Origin: Priapulus caudatus
Lineage: Eukaryota; Priapulida; Priapulimorpha; Priapulimorphida; Priapulidae
Reading direction: 5' to 3'
DNA: 64,000 nucleotides
Assembly: GCF_000485595.1 (NCBI RefSeq)
Contig: NW_014577076.1
Location: 157,487 to 221,486, forward strand
Positions within the stretch are counted from its first letter, which is position 1. Every line of letters begins with the position of its first letter. Under the pieces are notes generated by a model. It made no database searches. It saw only the letters and a program-made list of their open reading frames with translations, and was not told where the DNA came from. Below are positions 60,491 through 64,000 of the stretch, piece after piece. The translations under genes were made by a program, and so were the position numbers.

Positions 60491-60895
60491 CAGTAGCAGC
60501 GGCAGTAGCAGTAGTAGCAGCAGCAGCAGCAGCAGTAGTAGCAGTAGTAGTAGCAGCAGCAGTAGCAGTAGCAGCAGCAGTAGCAGTAGCAGCAGCAGCA
60601 GTAGTGGTAGTTAAGTAGTAGTAGCAGTAGTAGCAGCAGCAGCAGCAGCAGCGGCAGTAGCAGTAGCAGCAGCAGCAGTAGTGGTAGTTAAGTAGTAGTA
60701 GCAGCAGCAGCAGCAGTAGCAGCAGAAACGGCGTCGATATTAGTAGTTGCAGCATCAATAGCAGTAGCAGGCAGTAACATTAGCAGCAGTGGCGGCGGCG
60801 GCGGCGGCGGCGGCGAATACGGTGGCGGTGACGGTGACAGTGGCGGTGGCGGTGACGGTGACAGTGGCGCTGGTGGTGGCGGCAGCGGTAGCAGA
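60340..60895. repeat. (AGC/AGT)n and (GGC)n triplet array
   Basis: AGC and AGT triplets over about 380 bp with one 38-bp segment duplicated (AGCAGTAGTGGTAGTTAAGT at about 60597 and 60674), then GGC/GGTGAC units to 60895. Poly-Ala and poly-Thr frames are artefacts. Confidence 0.95.
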
Positions 60896-60909
60896 AGCGC
60901 AATATACTG

Positions 60910-62240
60910 TAGTATTTTGCATGAACTGTGCTTGAAGTTGAAAAATGATTGGCCACTGGCTGTGCTTCAGTATGTATATTCAGTATTCCAGTATGTGCAC
61001 TGTAACTGCATCAGTAGTAATGGTTGAAAACACCTGTAAGAGAAACTATTGCTTCAAGGCCTGTTTAAAAATCGTAAATTACAGTATAACGTAATAACTA
61101 GTACTGACATTTGTAATCCAATATCAGTGACGTACGCTTTCTGTATGTGTATTCGTCTACAATGCCCTGTTTCCGAATTCCGTCACAGAAAATCGCTTCC
61201 CGGTGGTCTGACAGGGAGTTAGATGTCAAATCTCCTCACTGTACACTTTGGACGGTTAGGAGAGAAATCGACAACTGTTTGTAATGACAGGTGTGCGTGT
61301 ACCTGTGCTAATAAAAGTGCTCTCTTTTCATCATATATGCATAAACAAGCATAGCTTTGGAAGTTCCAATGTAAGTAGGTTCGCGTGCCTATTGTTCAGG
61401 CTCTAAGCACGCAATGCAGTGTCGTTAGTGTTTTATGAAAAACGGTAAAATTTATAAATCCTCGGCGCACCCCCCCCCCGCCCAATAATGACTGTCACTG
61501 GGATTGTAGGAATCGCCAAGCAATCATTTCATACAGTGAACTTCATTAATGCTGCAGCAAAGGTCATCGTACAGCCCGTGGGCGCGTTGAAAGCCAGTGC
61601 GAGAACAATGCGTGAAGGCTCGGCTTAATTCTTTTTAAGGCTTAAATCTTTGCTTATTTCGATATGATTGCCTGTATGTAGAGCTTGCTCATCGAGCAGC
61701 CGCCGGGGGGATGACACATGCGCTGGTGTGTCGGCGCGTCAATGCTTCGTCAGCAGGTTCGTTTTACGACGTTATACAACATTTCATTTCCGGATGCACT
61801 CGTAGTTTCGAATGCGAAGTACGTCTGCAGGCAGAAATGCTGGTGACAGACAATGGCTTGTTTATTTTTTTACTGCATAGATCACTGGGTGATTTCTACA
61901 CGAGTCACGTGCACACTGCGTACGAGGCCGTAGGTGTTTAACCGCATCCAGCGTTCGGCTTTACAGTTTTCCCTAAATTCGATTGCAAATGGATTACAAC
62001 AACATGTTACCACTAGTGATGGTAATTTGGCGAGAAGGATTTATGAGGCTCTCGTTTAATTAAATAAATGCCGTCTGACTAATTATATGGTCGTTATTAT
62101 ATGTATTTATTATACAGCGTAACTCATGGGTACGCTAGCGTAGGCCTATAGTAATCGATGCAGAGTGAGCCTGTGGCATGTATTATGTAATCTTTGCTCG
62201 TAGTGTTTAAGACACTCATATGGGCGCGTGTGGTTCACGT
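60910..62240. other. Non-coding stretch, nothing recognised
   Basis: No exon or repeat that I can support beyond a C9 run near 61470. Confidence 0.5.
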
Positions 62241-62247
62241 GGCTCGG

Positions 62248-62591
62248 TTAGGCCATAATAAAAATATTGTTTGTTTGCTCACCCTCACCCGACCGACCCG
62301 CCAAAAAGGGGCCGACTCGAAAATATTTATTGATCTTTCCCATTCTTTTTTTTTTACAAATTGTATCGCTGTACATTATATAAATCTGTAGGCAATACAT
62401 TATATGTACCAAGCAAAACAAACATTCAACATAAAAGGCATCTCCACACAAGCATACTCGAGCATGTAGACACCATGCTGAATTTGTAAAAAGACCGTCC
62501 TCGAAAAAAATAAAAAGCCTACTTACCTATCCAAACTTCTCAGCCTGGGTCGGGTGAGGACAAAGAAAGAATTTTTTAAATTCTGGCCTTA
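62248..62591. mobile_element. PIF/Harbinger-like MITE, 338 bp, TTA target duplication
   Basis: Element 62251-62588 begins GGCCATAATAAAAATATTG and ends with the approximate complement (AATTCTGGCC). The terminal repeats, about 45 bp, share CCTCACCCGACC near their inner ends (62280 and 62550). TTA occurs on both sides (62248-62250 and 62589-62591); a GG start with a 3-bp TWA duplication is the PIF/Harbinger pattern. No transposase. Confidence 0.7.
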
Positions 62592-62797
62592 CGTTGCGTG
62601 GAACATGGCCGCTGCGAGGCATGACGCGATAACGTTACACGTGTACTAATCGGTTTGTGGTCAATTCGTCCAAATAGATTAGGTTCGTATCGGTGACATC
62701 AGAGGGGCAGATCAGACTGATCGACGTGCCCGGGGTTACGTCATGTGCAGCGTGTATCTCTGCACGCTGTCGGCTACGCTCGACGTCGGCGCGTGAC

Positions 62798-62897
62798 CCA
62801 CCATGCTAGCTCTAGTACTATAGCCCGCGTTCAGTAACTGCCGCAGGCCTGCGGCAGTTACTGAACGCGGGCTATAGTACTAGAGCTACCACCATGC
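62798..62897. mobile_element. Family-2 82-bp hairpin element, perfect palindrome, 9-bp TSD
   Basis: Element 62807-62888 is an exact 41+41 bp palindrome without loop. Its end is TAGCTCTAGTACTATAGCCC, then a 21-bp inner arm unrelated to that of the 51.5 kb copy. Flanking 9-mers 62798-62806 and 62889-62897 are identical, CCACCATGC. The absence of any mismatch suggests a very recent insertion. Confidence 0.92.
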
Positions 62898-62976
62898 ATG
62901 ACTGTCTACGACACCTCTATACCTGAACGCGCTCGGCAGACATTCCGCAATACAGCAAGACATACATAACCGGAGA

Positions 62977-62978
<2 letters not shown>

Positions 62979-63027
<49 letters not shown>
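62979..63027. repeat. (AT)n microsatellite
   Basis: About 24 AT units. Confidence 0.95.
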
Positions 63028-63030
<3 letters not shown>

Positions 63031-63498
63031 CAGAGGCCGAATCTTCACCATGCACATTTTATCACCCACTCTGACGTAAGAGTTCGCAGCGTCTTCGGGA
63101 CGACGGGGGCGTCGTTTCAGCTTGCAGCCAACCTCCACTATACACGGTCGCTCGGCACTCGATGTTCGGACGCTCTCGTGTTCAGGCCACACTTTACCGT
63201 AGGTCATCAGCCAGCGGGGACCCTCTCGACACGTCTGGCTCGCCGAGCTTATTCAACGTCGGTTGATGGCGCCCGTGTCTAGACAGATAATTCAGATCGA
63301 GATCGTCACTGCATTCGCGGGTGATGTTTAGTGAGCACACGGTGGGCACAAGGCCGATGCCCGCTGCGTGACGAGCGGATGAGTGTACGTCACTTATTCG
63401 TTGCAGGTGGAGTGAGCTTCTGTCGTGTATGAGATCTTATAATTTCTCTCTGCTTCGATCGTTTTCTCCCCTGCGTTGCAATGCCTCGCCTCGCCTCA

Positions 63499-63504
63499 CC
63501 CCTA

Positions 63505-63562
<58 letters not shown>

Positions 63563-63567
63563 ATCTC

Positions 63568-63602
<35 letters not shown>

Positions 63603-63709
63603 CCCTCTCTCTTTCTCTCTTTTTCTCTTTCTTTCTCTGTCTGTCTGACACACGAACGCGCTCTTGTTCTCTCTGCCTTCCTTCTCTCTTCTCTTCTCTC
63701 TCTCTCTCT

Positions 63710-63781
<72 letters not shown>

Positions 63782-63825
63782 GCTCTCTCGCTCTCTCGCT
63801 CTCTCGCTCTCTCTGTCACTCTTTC
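63499..63825. repeat. Long (CT)n tract
   Basis: About 330 bp of CT with TTCT, CCT, CGCT and one mixed interruption (63645-63685). All frames over it are artefacts. Confidence 0.95.
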
Positions 63826-63834
63826 TATTTAAAT
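63826..63834 (+). promoter_or_regulatory. Possible TATA-like box
   Basis: TATTTAAAT lies 48 nt before the ATG at 63882, at the end of a CT tract. This is suggestive only if that ATG starts a real gene. Confidence 0.2.
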
Positions 63835-63881
63835 CCGTACTTCTCCGTCGCTGGCCGCTCGCACGCGAGTTTTGACGCAGA

Positions 63882-64000
63882 ATGAAGCTGCAGCTTCTAC
63901 CGGTGCTGCTGCTGCTGCTGCAGCGACGAGTAGATGCTCATGTCCTGCTGCTGCTGCTGCTGCATGCCACAGTCGCACAAGCATCCCCCTGCTGAACAAA
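63882..64000 (+). other. Possible start of a secreted protein, cut by the right edge
   Basis: ATG AAG CTG CAG CTT... gives MKLQLLPVLLLLLQRRVDAH, a signal-peptide-like start, but the frame ends at a TGA at 63993 after 37 codons. A real gene would need a splice donor in this stretch; GTAGAT at 63929 is a poor candidate. Two (CTG)n runs produce most of the leucines, so this may be another triplet repeat. The minus strand gives poly-Gln instead. Confidence 0.15.

Noticed and set aside
62520-62535. ACTTACCT resembling the 5' end of U1 snRNA
   Set aside because: Eight-base match inside the Harbinger-like MITE; no snRNA body follows.

Overview
The window is gene-poor nuclear DNA from a multicellular animal, most likely a non-vertebrate and probably marine. 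Reasons: a GC-rich leucine-rich-repeat (LRR) exon with a signal peptide sits in otherwise AT-rich non-coding DNA; long di- and trinucleotide arrays are everywhere; TTAGGG-type telomere motifs occur internally; and the mobile elements (Helitron, PIF/Harbinger-like MITE, tRNA-headed SINE resembling the Meta type) are animal-like. I cannot name the species.

Layout. Bases 1-875 (minus strand) are the 5' part of a secreted or membrane LRR protein that runs off the left edge. From 0.9 to 47 kb I find no gene I would defend; the sequence is intergenic or intronic DNA with microsatellites, minisatellites, one 25-N assembly gap and a roughly 1.1 kb inverted repeat beside that gap. From 47.8 to 55.6 kb is a dense cluster of mobile elements: a telomere-motif MITE, C-rich repeats, a SINE, a perfect-hairpin element, a 388-bp MITE with 56-bp terminal inverted repeats, and an internally deleted Helitron that still carries a broken helicase. 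From 55.6 to 64 kb the sequence is again non-coding, with an AGC/AGT-rich array, a PIF/Harbinger-like MITE, a second perfect-hairpin element, a long CT tract and a possible signal-peptide start at the right edge.

The most unusual content is two sets of tiny, nearly pure hairpin insertions with target-site duplications (TSDs). Family 1 (my label) is 20-109 bp long, begins CAAGAG/CAGGAG/CAATAR and ends CTCTTG/CTCCTG, and is flanked by 7-8 bp AT-rich direct repeats. I see it at eight places (3.1, 12.7, 21.4, 24.9, 27.8, 28.3, 33.1 and 35.8 kb), with one copy nested inside another at two of them. Family 2 (my label) has two copies (51.5 and 62.8 kb). Both are exactly 82 bp, share the 20-bp terminus TAGCTCTAGTACTATAGCCC (one mismatch), carry different inner arms, and are flanked by perfect 9-bp duplications. 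Both sets look like mobile hairpins with no coding capacity, moved in trans by an unidentified transposase.

There is no operon-like gene cooperation here. The only two protein-coding signals of substance, the LRR exon and the Helitron helicase relic, are unrelated.
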